In this document: piece by piece, positions 49,113 to 57,143 of the stretch
Position numbering within the stretch: position 1 is the first letter of the stretch
How the letters are laid out: each line of letters opens with the position of its first letter
Assembly: GCA_963718195.1 (NCBI GenBank)
Contig: CAVQYQ010000006.1
Coordinates: 434,001-498,000, forward strand
DNA from: MADRE3 sp963718195
Lineage (GTDB): Bacteria; Desulfobacterota; Desulfobulbia; Desulfobulbales; Desulfocapsaceae
Direction: 5' to 3'
Length of the DNA: 64,000 nt
Notes under the pieces: model-generated
What the model was told of the DNA's origin: nothing
The model's input: only the letters and a program-made list of their open reading frames with translations
The model's database searches: none
Made by a program: the position numbers and the translations under genes

Positions 49113-49140
49113 GTTGGCCACCGGGCGATCGGTGGCCAAC
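49113..49140 (+). other. stem-loop between acsB and acsC
   Basis: GTTGGCCACC and GGTGGCCAAC form a perfect 10-bp stem with an eight-base loop. Only a weak pyrimidine stretch (TTCGCTTTCC) follows, so partial termination or mRNA processing between the two genes is more likely than a strong stop. Confidence 0.6.
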
Positions 49141-49182
49141 TTCGCTTTCCTGACCTAAACAAATGATAAGGAGATATAACCC

Positions 49183-50523
49183 ATGGCATTAACAGGAATG
49201 CAAATTTTCAAACTCCTGCCAAAGACCAACTGCAAGGAGTGTGGAGTTCCGACATGTCTTGCCTTTGCGATGAACCTTGCATCCGCTAAAGCAGAGTTGG
49301 ATTCATGCCCGTATGTATCCGACGAGGCTCGCGCCCAGCTGGAAGAAGCTTCTGCTCCTCCGATTCGCCAGGTAGCGGTGGGTAAAGGGGTTCGTGCAGC
49401 CAAGACAGGCGGCGAAACAGTATTGTACAGACATGAAAAAACATTTTTCAACCCGACTCTTTTTGCGGGAACGATAGCATCTGATCTTGCTGCCGGTGAC
49501 GCTGAAGCGAAACTGAAAGCGTGGAATGCCATCCAGTATGAACGAGTTGGCCTGAATCTGCGGCCGGAGCTTGTTGCCGTTAAAGATGTGAATGGTGATA
49601 AAGGCAGCTTTGCTGCACTGGCCAAACTGGTTGCCGAACAATCAGAATTTAACGTCATCCTGATGAGTGATGACGCTGCAGTCATGGCTGCCGGAATCGA
49701 GGCGTGTAGCTTTAAAAATCCCATCATCTACGCAGCGACAGATGCCAACGCTGATGATTTTGGCAAACTGGCGCTTGATAATGGACTACCGCTTGCTATT
49801 AAGGCAGACTCCATAGACGGTTTGATTGCATTGAGTGATAAGCTTACCGGTATGGGGCTCAAAGATCTTATCCTGGATCCTGGCTCACGCGAGTTAAAGC
49901 AGGCGCTTGAGGATCAGGTCGCTCTTCGTCGTGCTGCACTGAAAGATGGCAATCGATCACTTGGCTTCCCTACCATCAGCTTTCCGTCTGAAATGGCTTC
50001 AAATGTAGACATGGAAGCATTGGTCGCTGGAATGTATGTCTCGAAATATGGCGGCATTGTCGTCCTTTCAGATCTCACTGCAGAAGCCCTCTTCCCACTC
50101 CTGCTGGAACGGTTGAATATTTATACTGATCCGCAGAGACCGATGACTGTTGAAGAAGGAATCTTCGAGATCGGTAACCCAGACGAAAATTCACCGGTGC
50201 TGGTAACGACAAACTTCGCCCTGACCTATTTTATCGTCTCAGGTGAGATTGAAGCAAGCAGGGTTCCTTCTTGGCTGCTCATCAAGGATTCTGAGGGGCT
50301 TTCTGTCCTTACCGCCTGGGCGGCAGGTAAGTTCAGCGGTGATGATGTCGGCCTTTTTGTCAAAAAATGCGGGATCATGGACAAAGTCAAGCATACCGAG
50401 CTTATCATCCCCGGTTATGCAGCAGCCATTGCCGGTGATGTTGAAGAAGAACTCCCCGGCTGGACCATTACCGTAGGTCCGAGGGAATCTGCCCACCTTG
50501 CGGGCTTTCTGAAGGCGAGATAG
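49183..50523 (+). CDS. acsC: corrinoid iron-sulfur protein large subunit (CODH/ACS gamma)
   Basis: Large subunit of CoFeSP, 446 residues. The N-terminal [4Fe-4S] domain has C17, C20, C25 and C42 (NCKECGVPTC, then SCPYV), which passes electrons to the corrinoid. The central TIM barrel and the C-terminal B12-binding domain follow (VLVTTNFALTYFIVSGEIE, LIIPGYAAAIAGDVEEELPGW). AAGGAG lies before the ATG. It partners with AcsD. Confidence 0.96.
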   Translation: MALTGMQIFKLLPKTNCKECGVPTCLAFAMNLASAKAELDSCPYVSDEARAQLEEASAPPIRQVAVGKGVRAAKTGGETVLYRHEKTFFNPTLFAGTIASDLAAGDAEAKLKAWNAIQYERVGLNLRPELVAVKDVNGDKGSFAALAKLVAEQSEFNVILMSDDAAVMAAGIEACSFKNPIIYAATDANADDFGKLALDNGLPLAIKADSIDGLIALSDKLTGMGLKDLILDPGSRELKQALEDQVALRRAALKDGNRSLGFPTISFPSEMASNVDMEALVAGMYVSKYGGIVVLSDLTAEALFPLLLERLNIYTDPQRPMTVEEGIFEIGNPDENSPVLVTTNFALTYFIVSGEIEASRVPSWLLIKDSEGLSVLTAWAAGKFSGDDVGLFVKKCGIMDKVKHTELIIPGYAAAIAGDVEEELPGWTITVGPRESAHLAGFLKAR

Positions 50524-50531
50524 CATTATCA

Positions 50532-50575
50532 TTTTTTCAGGCGGGCAATTCCATGAAGTTGCCCGCCTGAAAAAA
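50532..50575 (+). other. 17-bp stem-loop between acsC and acsE without a U tract
   Basis: TTTTTTCAGGCGGGCAA pairs with TTGCCCGCCTGAAAAAA around a ten-base loop. Because the A and T runs are inside the stem and no T run follows on either strand, it is better read as an mRNA-stability or processing hairpin than a terminator. It lies nine bases after the acsC stop. Confidence 0.7.
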
Positions 50576-50623
50576 CCTTTGCAGCATTTAATTACCCATT
50601 GAAAACAGTTAAAGGAGATAAAT

Positions 50624-51511
50624 ATGATTCTTTTCGGTGAAAGCCTGAATGTCATCTCAAAAGTAATTGGAGGTGCTTATAAGGCCCGTGATCCAAAGCC
50701 GATTCAGGAAGAGGCCCTTGATCAGAAAGAGAAGGGCATGGACTATATCGACATCAATCTCGGGCCTGCAAAAAAGGATGGTCACGAGCTGATGCCGTGG
50801 GTTTGCCAGGTGGTTCAGGAAGTGGTTCCTGATATGCCGCTGCTGCTCGACACATCCAATATTTCTGCAATCGAAGAAGGACTGAAGGTCCTGAAACCGG
50901 CCAGTAAGCCACATATCGTCAACTCAATCATGGCCCGTGCCGAGCGGTATGAGGCGATGCTGCCGATGGCGGCAAAATATGAGGCTGACATTGTTGCACT
51001 GCTCTGGGGACCGGATGGCCTGCCGCGTGATGAGAATGAGCGTGCAGCTCTTGCCGTGGAACTTCTCTATGCAGCCAATGAAGCCGGCATCCCCAACGAG
51101 AAGATCTGGGTGGACGGCATTGTCACGCCAGTTAATATTCAACAGGCACAGCTGGTCTGCCTGCTGAATTTTCATATGATGCTTGATGACATCGCCCCTG
51201 GTGTCATGAGTACCTGCGGTCTGTCAAATATCTCAAACGGACCGCCAGTTGAACTCAGGCCGATCCTCAACACGACCTACATGGTTATGCTGGAACGGTA
51301 TGGCATGAAAGCAGTCATCTCTGACCCGCTTGACGAGAACCTGACAGCCGTTGCCAAGGGCAAGCGTCCGGAAGTTGTTGATGTTATTCACCAGGCGATG
51401 GACGGAACGGTTGATACCTCCTCTCTCGACAAGGAATTAGGCGATTACGTCAAGACAGTTCAGGTTATTATGGGAGAAACGCTCTTCTCAGATTCATATC
51501 TTGAACTCTGA
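50624..51511 (+). CDS. acsE: methyltetrahydrofolate:CoFeSP methyltransferase
   Basis: Transfers the methyl group between methyl-tetrahydrofolate and CoFeSP. The 295-residue protein is a pterin-binding TIM barrel (DHPS-like): FGESLNVISKVIGGAY, MDYIDINLGPAKKDG, PLLLDTSNISAIEEGL, KPHIVNSIMA, CGLSNISNGPP. It is somewhat longer than the acetogen enzyme at its C-terminus. AAAGGAGAT precedes the ATG. A terminator follows, so it closes the main acs transcript. Confidence 0.93.
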   Translation: MILFGESLNVISKVIGGAYKARDPKPIQEEALDQKEKGMDYIDINLGPAKKDGHELMPWVCQVVQEVVPDMPLLLDTSNISAIEEGLKVLKPASKPHIVNSIMARAERYEAMLPMAAKYEADIVALLWGPDGLPRDENERAALAVELLYAANEAGIPNEKIWVDGIVTPVNIQQAQLVCLLNFHMMLDDIAPGVMSTCGLSNISNGPPVELRPILNTTYMVMLERYGMKAVISDPLDENLTAVAKGKRPEVVDVIHQAMDGTVDTSSLDKELGDYVKTVQVIMGETLFSDSYLEL

Positions 51512-51533
51512 TTTCTGATTTTCAGAAAATGAG

Positions 51534-51564
51534 AGCCCCGTTCTGAAAAGAATGGGGCTTTTTT
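51534..51564 (+). terminator. intrinsic terminator after acsE
   Basis: AGCCCCGTTCT and AGAATGGGGCT form an 11-bp stem (one G-T pair) with a four-base loop, followed at once by six T. It lies 22 bases after the acsE stop. Confidence 0.9.
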
Positions 51565-51631
51565 CGTTATTGTGATTACCATGTGCTGAAACGCAGTGGT
51601 CTGACTACTAACAAAAGGAGTAAGGACAGAG

Positions 51632-51916
51632 ATGGCAGAGAAAGCAAATGTTGAAGGTTGGGTATATGCAGTCGTTTGTATTCAGGAAAATGACAACCAT
51701 TTCCTTGGTCTTCATAATGATGAAAAAGATATAGATTTTATACCTGTCTTCGAGAGTAAAGAGGCAGCAAATGACTGCTTTCTTCAATTACCAAGAGAAA
51801 AAGGGAAAAAATACGAAGTTCAGGCCGTTCATATAGAAGAACTGTATGAGGACGCAGAAAAAAACGGATTCTCTGTCGCCTTGTTTGACGGCGATGGATC
51901 CGTGGTAAATAAATAA
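51632..51916 (+). CDS. small unknown protein in the acs cluster
   Basis: A 94-residue acidic, soluble protein that I do not recognise. It has an alpha/beta-looking pattern: EGWVYAVVCIQENDNHFLG, then DFIPVFESKEAANDCFLQL, then EVQAVHIEELYEDAEKNG and FSVALFDGDGSVV. AAAGGAG lies about ten bases before the ATG. It lies between acsE and cooC on the same strand, after the acsE terminator, so it may share a transcript with cooC. A role in CODH maturation or regulation is only a guess from position. Confidence 0.75.
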   Translation: MAEKANVEGWVYAVVCIQENDNHFLGLHNDEKDIDFIPVFESKEAANDCFLQLPREKGKKYEVQAVHIEELYEDAEKNGFSVALFDGDGSVVNK

Positions 51917-51997
51917 TGTTCCCATTACCAGGCGTGCACATTTCGTGACTGGTGAACGATGTAACGTGATCATTGTGATCAGTGGAGATAGGATAAA

Positions 51998-52780
51998 ATG
52001 AGCTTGAAAATTGCGATTGGCGGGAAAGGCGGCGTTGGCAAAACAACGATAACGGCACTTTTGGCTCGCTGTCTTGCGACAGATAAGAGCAATAAAGTGA
52101 TCGCCATTGATGCTGATCCCGTTGCCAACCTTGCTGCCGGGCTTGGTATTGATGAGACTGAGCCGATTACCCCTATCGCCGAGCTGCGCGACCTGATAGC
52201 GGAACGGACCGGAGCTGAGCCAGGTACCATGGGCGGATTTTTTACGCTTAATCCCAAAGTTGATGATATCCCTGACCGATTCTCAAAAGAGCGTGACGGG
52301 GTGAAACTGCTTGTCATGGGGACGGTACAGAGTGGAGGGTCCGGCTGTATATGTCCGGAAAGCACGATCTTGAAAGCCCTGATGACTCATCTGGTACTAT
52401 ATCGGGACGATATTGTCGTCATGGATATGGAAGCGGGAGTCGAGCACCTTGGCAGGGCAACTTCAGGTTCCGTTGATGCTCTTGTCATTGTGGTCAATCC
52501 TGGTGCCAGGTCGAGACATGCCGCAGAAAAGATCAGAAAACTCGGGAAAGATATTGGCATTAAACGCATTGTTGTCCTGGCAAACCGGGTAAATGATGAG
52601 CAGGATGAGGAACTGATCAGGTCAACCATGACCGATTTTGAGATAATCGGCTTTATCCCTGAGGCAGCAGAGATCGTTTCAGCTGATCGTCTGGGCAGAC
52701 GACCGTTTGAAAATATCGACGAGGTGCCGGATCAATTGAGGGCAGCGGCAGATCGTCTGAAATCATTGAGGACAGAATAG
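51998..52780 (+). CDS. cooC: CO dehydrogenase nickel-insertion ATPase CooC
   Basis: A 260-residue P-loop ATPase of the MinD/SIMIBI class that helps insert nickel into CODH or ACS. The deviant Walker A is GGKGGVGKTT (residues 8-17), and DADPVANLAAGLG and DMEAGVEHLGR follow. The CxC metal-binding pair is C117 and C119 (GSGCICPE), which in CooC dimers binds Ni(II) or Zn(II). GGAGATAGGA precedes the ATG. It ends the acs gene group. Confidence 0.94.
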   Translation: MSLKIAIGGKGGVGKTTITALLARCLATDKSNKVIAIDADPVANLAAGLGIDETEPITPIAELRDLIAERTGAEPGTMGGFFTLNPKVDDIPDRFSKERDGVKLLVMGTVQSGGSGCICPESTILKALMTHLVLYRDDIVVMDMEAGVEHLGRATSGSVDALVIVVNPGARSRHAAEKIRKLGKDIGIKRIVVLANRVNDEQDEELIRSTMTDFEIIGFIPEAAEIVSADRLGRRPFENIDEVPDQLRAAADRLKSLRTE

Positions 52781-52827
52781 TGTGCACCATCTTTGCCTGG
52801 TCACACCGGGATAGCTGCTAATTTTTT

Positions 52828-53301
52828 CTATTGTGCCTGAGCAATCTGCGAAATGCTTCCCCCGGTCAAGTCAGCCAGATCCCCCGGAGCCAGTTCAATT
52901 TCAAGCCCTCTCCGACCACCACTGACATATATGGTCTGAAAGTCTTTTGCAGAAGCATCGATGACTGTTCTCAGCCGTTTTTTCTGACCGAGGGGACTGA
53001 CACCTCCCAAGATATAACCGGTCGTTTTTTCCACCTCTGTCCTGTCGGCCATAATGCATTTTTTTGAGCTGCACGCTTTGGCGAGCATTTTAAGGTTAAG
53101 CATGTTCGTCACAGGAACAATCGCGACAACGAGCTCGTCAGTGTCGAGTTTGGAGACCAGGGTTTTGAAGACCTGGGCCGGGTTAAGATTCAATTTCTCT
53201 GCCGCTTCAAGGCCGTAGGATGCGTGGCCCTGATCATGCGAATATTTGTGAATTCGGTAGGTGATTCCACTCTTTTTAGCGACATTGATGGCAGGGGTCA
53301 T
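52828..53301 (-). CDS. ybaK: Cys-tRNA(Pro)/Cys-tRNA(Cys) deacylase YbaK
   Basis: A 157-residue YbaK/EbsC family protein that hydrolyses mischarged Cys-tRNA(Pro). The conserved fold is visible as QVFKTLVSKLDTDELVVAIVPV, MLNLKMLAKACSSKKC, GYILGGVSPLGQKKRLRTVID and SGGRRGLEIELAP. It is a single gene opposite to its neighbours and unrelated in role to the acs cluster. Confidence 0.93.
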   Translation of the reverse strand: MTPAINVAKKSGITYRIHKYSHDQGHASYGLEAAEKLNLNPAQVFKTLVSKLDTDELVVAIVPVTNMLNLKMLAKACSSKKCIMADRTEVEKTTGYILGGVSPLGQKKRLRTVIDASAKDFQTIYVSGGRRGLEIELAPGDLADLTGGSISQIAQAQ

Positions 53302-53632
53302 AATCTGCTCACAGGGAAAAAGAAGTACACGCCGGCTTGCTGATCGTCAGCAGTGGAGATTTCCCGCTACGATGAGCCAATTCAGCGTGATGATATTATG
53401 TGTAACATTCAGTATTTTCCTACAACCTACTGACTATTGTAACAGATTAGGTGTGATACTTCATACAATATGGGTTCCAACGTGTAACAGGGGAAAAGAT
53501 TCGCAGAGATTTTTGTAGGTGATGCCGGATTTCTTGAAAAATAGAGTGACATCTACGCTTTAAGGATTATTTTCCCTGTTAGTCCCTTACACATATTTAC
53601 CCATAAAGGATACCTTCTCCCAGGTTTACACA
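53302..53632. other. intergenic region before the core-MetE gene
   Basis: About 330 AT-rich bases without a supported gene. I looked for a cobalamin or SAM riboswitch because of the downstream methyltransferase and did not find a B12 box or other known core. A promoter for 53633 probably lies here but could not be fixed. Confidence 0.4.
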
Positions 53633-54700
53633 ATGACAATGATCAAGGCAAAATCGCTTCCTGTACTGATTGGAAGTCTTCCGCTTAAGAACCACCTGCA
53701 GGCAGTAGAGCAGATCTTTGAGTATACTCCCCAGATTCCGCTCTGGCCCCAGCTGCCGGTTAACAAGAATGAAGGGATGCTCCTGCAGTTTCTGCCCGGC
53801 ATGCCGGGAATCGCCACGAAAGGAGATAAGATCTATATCGACACTGAGCGTTCTGAGTTTGAGACAGAGCTGCTGGGCTTTTTTGAAGAATACCTGATGG
53901 TAATGGAAGAGGTTACAGATATTGATGAGTCACGATTCAAAATGAACCCTGATGAAGGAGGTGGATTCTTCACTTTTCTTGGGTTTGCCGAACAATTCCA
54001 GGAACAGATCACCGCACTGAAGGGGCAGCTAACCGGTCCGGTTACCTTCTGCACCGGGCTGGTTGACCAGGCAGGAAGGGCAATATTTTATAATGATCAA
54101 CTCCGTGATGCTGCTGTGAAACATTTGGCTCTTAAGGCAAAGTGGCAAACCAGGCAGATGGCGAAGATAAAAAACTCACCGCTTGTTTTCTTCGACGAGC
54201 CTGGCCTTGCCGGTGTTGGATCTTCAGCCTTCATAACAATTACACCAGAGGAAATAAAAGCATGTCTGTCTGAAGTGTTTGAAGCGGTCCATGCTGAAGG
54301 TGGTCTTGCCGGTGTCCACGTCTGCGCAAATACGGAGTGGTCGATTATCTTTGATTCCGGGGCCGATATTGTCAGTTTTGATGCCTATTCGTATTTCGAT
54401 AAATTCATCCTCTATCCTGATCATCTCAGGGCATTTTTTGATCGTGGCGGTATTTGCGCCTTCGGGATCGTTCCGACAATTCCTGAGCATATTGAGGTGG
54501 AAGATGTCGAGTCGCTGACTCAAAGATGGCTTGAACAGTCTGGTCAGCTGGAAAAATTAGGGATTGAAAAAAGGAAGGTATATGATCAGACACTGATATC
54601 CCCAAGTTGCGGTACTGGAACCATTTCTGAGGAACATGCCAAAACGGTAATGGAGCTGACACGTGATGTTTCGGCCCGGATCCGTTCTCAGTACCTGTGA
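53633..54700 (+). CDS. core-MetE-like cobalamin-dependent methyltransferase
   Basis: A 355-residue UROD/MetE-like TIM barrel that lacks the N-terminal half of MetE. The likely zinc site is His229, Cys231 (GVHVCANTEW) and Cys326 (SPSCGTGT), with an Asp-rich VSFDAYSYFD between, as in the C-terminal domain of MetE. Such core-MetE proteins are reported to make methionine from homocysteine with a methyl-corrinoid donor such as CoFeSP. Its place just after the acs cluster fits this. Uroporphyrinogen decarboxylase is unlikely given the Cys ligands. It begins a three-gene run with 54716 and 55130. Confidence 0.82.
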   Translation: MTMIKAKSLPVLIGSLPLKNHLQAVEQIFEYTPQIPLWPQLPVNKNEGMLLQFLPGMPGIATKGDKIYIDTERSEFETELLGFFEEYLMVMEEVTDIDESRFKMNPDEGGGFFTFLGFAEQFQEQITALKGQLTGPVTFCTGLVDQAGRAIFYNDQLRDAAVKHLALKAKWQTRQMAKIKNSPLVFFDEPGLAGVGSSAFITITPEEIKACLSEVFEAVHAEGGLAGVHVCANTEWSIIFDSGADIVSFDAYSYFDKFILYPDHLRAFFDRGGICAFGIVPTIPEHIEVEDVESLTQRWLEQSGQLEKLGIEKRKVYDQTLISPSCGTGTISEEHAKTVMELTRDVSARIRSQYL

Positions 54701-54715
54701 GGAAGCTGCGGTCAT

Positions 54716-55093
54716 ATGATATCCATCACCTACGATGATACGACCATACCCGACTGTGCTTCAGTCCTGATCGTGCCTGATATCGCAGAACAGGAGCCGG
54801 GATATATCCAGGCGCTGACCAGTGCTCCCGGGACCAGCTCAAAACATGAATTCCATGCACTGGCGCAGATGGCATATTTCCAGTTCCAGGACGATGAGAT
54901 TGAAATTGATCGTATTAATGGCACCTGTCGGGTTTTTCAGGAAAATAATGATCAAACGCTTGTTTCGGGTCTGATCATCTATCGGAGCGGAGATGGCACG
55001 ATACATATCCTGTCTCACCCTGGTGTCAGCAGCAATAAGCTGCTGGAAGCGGCAAATCGTTACTGCACCCGCTGGGTGCGGCTCGATATTTAG
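54716..55093 (+). CDS. hypothetical protein between core-MetE and DUF166-like genes
   Basis: A 125-residue protein that I do not recognise: ITYDDTTIPDCASVLIVPDIAEQEPG, then SKHEFHALAQMAYFQFQDDEIEIDR, then SGDGTIHILSHPGVSSNKLLEAANRYC and a final WVRLDI. It is acidic, without membrane segments. GAGG lies about nine bases before the ATG, which is 15 bases after the methyltransferase stop, so the two genes are probably co-transcribed. Two of its few Cys lie near the ends. Confidence 0.75.
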   Translation: MISITYDDTTIPDCASVLIVPDIAEQEPGYIQALTSAPGTSSKHEFHALAQMAYFQFQDDEIEIDRINGTCRVFQENNDQTLVSGLIIYRSGDGTIHILSHPGVSSNKLLEAANRYCTRWVRLDI

Positions 55094-55129
55094 CGCTTAA
55101 TAACCCCAAAAATTACTCTGATTTTATCG

Positions 55130-55795
55130 GTGACAGTTGTGCAGAAAAATACTGGTCGTCAACACGTTACTGTTTTTCAGCAACAGGGAAGTGGAGAAAG
55201 AAAGATAGCGGGTGTCCGCCTTTATGGCGGCGACATTATCGATCTGGATGTCATATCAATTGATGACGAGCTCCCTGCGGTTCTGGACGACAGTTCAGCA
55301 TTTCTTCCTGCCGATCTCGACACAGATCTTGTTCTTGATTTTCTCAAACATAGTGATCTTTCCCAGGATCTTGCAGATCTCTGTGCTGAACAAAATATAC
55401 CTATCATTGCTTCGGGGAAAAAGATCAGTAATAAATGGGTAATGAAACCCCCTACCTGATGCGGACTTCCGAGGCAGGCTGACCTCGGCAACTATGGAGA
55501 GCGTTTCGGACTACCTGAATTTGAGGTCGAGATCGAGGACGGAACGCTAACTGCTGTTCGGGTCATTCGTGGCGCACCATGCGGTGCAACCTGGGAGGCG
55601 GCAGAACGGATGGTTGGTCTTACCGTAGAAGTTGGACCACGGCGAATCGGGCTTGACACCCAGTTTTATTGTATCGCCGATCCGTCGGGGTGGGATCCAA
55701 TTCATGGTAAGAGCCCGGTACACTTTGCCGGTAAAGTACATGACAGGGCTTTGGCCCGTGCGATCGCTCAAGCACTTGGTATCGGTGAAGGCTGA
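55130..55795 (+). CDS. DUF166-like protein, probable selenoprotein (UGA = Sec110)
   Basis: Read through the TGA at 55457-55459, the frame gives 221 residues. Before the TGA it reads IPIIASGKKISNKWVMKPPT. After it come CGLPRQADLGNYGERFGLPEFEVEI, VRVIRGAPCGATWEAAERM and a C-terminal helical part. This fits the DUF166 family (some members labelled thymidylate synthase), where I recall a Cys-Cys pair after KW..TPP; here it would be Sec110-Cys111. Sequence after the UGA keeps frame and quality for 110 codons, and a SECIS-like hairpin follows. The start is GTG 55130. The in-cell role is unknown; context suggests corrinoid or one-carbon chemistry. Confidence 0.78.
55469..55488 (+). promoter_or_regulatory. 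candidate bacterial SECIS hairpin
   Basis: CCGAGG and CCTCGG form a perfect six-base-pair stem around the eight-base loop CAGGCUGA. The loop begins 15 bases after the UGA, near the 16-37 usual for bacterial SECIS elements, and has G near its start, as in the AGGUCU loop of E. coli fdhF. Confidence 0.6.
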
Positions 55796-55822
55796 TACCA
55801 TGCTCATCTCGGAATAATCCGG

Positions 55823-57082
55823 ATGGATCACCAGAAAGATCACTATTTCAGGAGAAATGTCCTCAGTGTATCGCTGGTCGAATTCTTTTGGGGCCTCGGC
55901 TTTCCGATTGTTCTCGAGTCTACCTTTCTGCAGCTTTTTCTGAAAAACCTGGGCGCCTCGAGTTTTGCGATCGGTATTGTACCGTCACTGTTAATGACCG
56001 GTATTGCCTGTTTCCCGCTGTTCTCCAGTTACATCTCAAGAAACGTAAGGATGAAGATGCCGCTCGTGCTGTTTCTTCACCTTGCTTCGGCACTGTCCAT
56101 ATTGCTGTTTGGCCTGACGCTTCTTCTGGTAAAACAGTCCGCACCTGTCTTACCTCTCTTCTTTTTTTCATATTCAGTCTTTTCAATCTGCCTGGGTCTG
56201 ACCATACCGGTATGGCTCAACTATCTGGTGCGCATTTTCTCTGAGGCAAAATCCGTTCCCGGCCTTGGGTATATGATGCTGGCCCAGAATATCGGCAAGG
56301 TAATAGCTAGTTTTTTTATTCTTAACATCGTAGAGAAATATTCCTTTTCGCCCGAATCATCAGCCTGGGTATTTATCGCAACCGGTCTGTTCTTCGTCAC
56401 TGGTTCACTCTGTTTTATCTGGACCAAAGAAGTGCCTGACAGGGATGACGGGGCCGGGGAAAGACGATCATTTATCGCTCATACCCGTGGATCGTTTGCA
56501 GAAATTGTCTCAAACAGAAGATTCTTGGTTTTTCTGGCGGCAGCAGATCTTGAGTTTATTGTGATTATTACATCGCTCTCGTTTTATGCAAATTACGCAA
56601 CACTCTATTTCGATATACCAGCTTCAATTGCCGCGGGTCTGTTTGTCGCCTGTATTTATGCCGGCTCGATTACGGTGAATATTTTTCTTGGCGCCCTCAA
56701 TTTACTGAGTTTGAAACAGAAGTTTGTCCTCTCCAAGGTAGTTACAGTCCTGCTGCTTGTTCTGCTGATATTCGATCCCGGATATATGGTTTTCTTCCTG
56801 GCCAGTTTTATGCTTGGGTTTGGGCGAGCGACAAGAAATATGGTATATCCTCCGTCGGTAAAGAAATTTGCGGCCAGAACTGATGCCACCAGTTATTTTG
56901 CTCTTGCTCCCATTCTCACCTTGCCGGTTACTGCCGGTTATCCGCTGCTGTTTGGAAAGATGTTGGATCGACTCGCTGACCTTGGCCAACTGTCGTATCA
57001 GATACTTTTTGGATGTTCAGCTGTGATCGCGCTGGTGGCGCTCTGTCTGGCACTGTTGACAGATTACCAGGAGGCACCATGA
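55823..57082 (+). CDS. MFS-family transporter
   Basis: A 419-residue membrane protein with about twelve hydrophobic helices of the major facilitator type: FFWGLGFPIVLESTFLQLFL at the start, LGLTIPVWLNYLVRIFSE in the first half, and FMLGFGRATRNMVYPPSVKKF in the second. The substrate is unknown. It begins 28 bases after the DUF166-like gene on the same strand and may belong to that transcript. No strong ribosome binding site is seen. Confidence 0.83.
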   Translation: MDHQKDHYFRRNVLSVSLVEFFWGLGFPIVLESTFLQLFLKNLGASSFAIGIVPSLLMTGIACFPLFSSYISRNVRMKMPLVLFLHLASALSILLFGLTLLLVKQSAPVLPLFFFSYSVFSICLGLTIPVWLNYLVRIFSEAKSVPGLGYMMLAQNIGKVIASFFILNIVEKYSFSPESSAWVFIATGLFFVTGSLCFIWTKEVPDRDDGAGERRSFIAHTRGSFAEIVSNRRFLVFLAAADLEFIVIITSLSFYANYATLYFDIPASIAAGLFVACIYAGSITVNIFLGALNLLSLKQKFVLSKVVTVLLLVLLIFDPGYMVFFLASFMLGFGRATRNMVYPPSVKKFAARTDATSYFALAPILTLPVTAGYPLLFGKMLDRLADLGQLSYQILFGCSAVIALVALCLALLTDYQEAP

Positions 57083-57143
57083 CCCTGAGGCCTGACGCCT
57101 GGCAAAACCATGTGAGGAATACAAGGCTTTTTTTGATAGGCTC

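Noticed and set aside
50532..50575. Rho-independent terminator after acsC
   Set aside because: The T and A runs are inside the stem and no T run follows, so it was recorded as a processing hairpin.
53302..53632. Cobalamin or SAM riboswitch before the core-MetE gene
   Set aside because: No B12 box or SAM-type core could be recognised by eye; a covariance-model search would be decisive.
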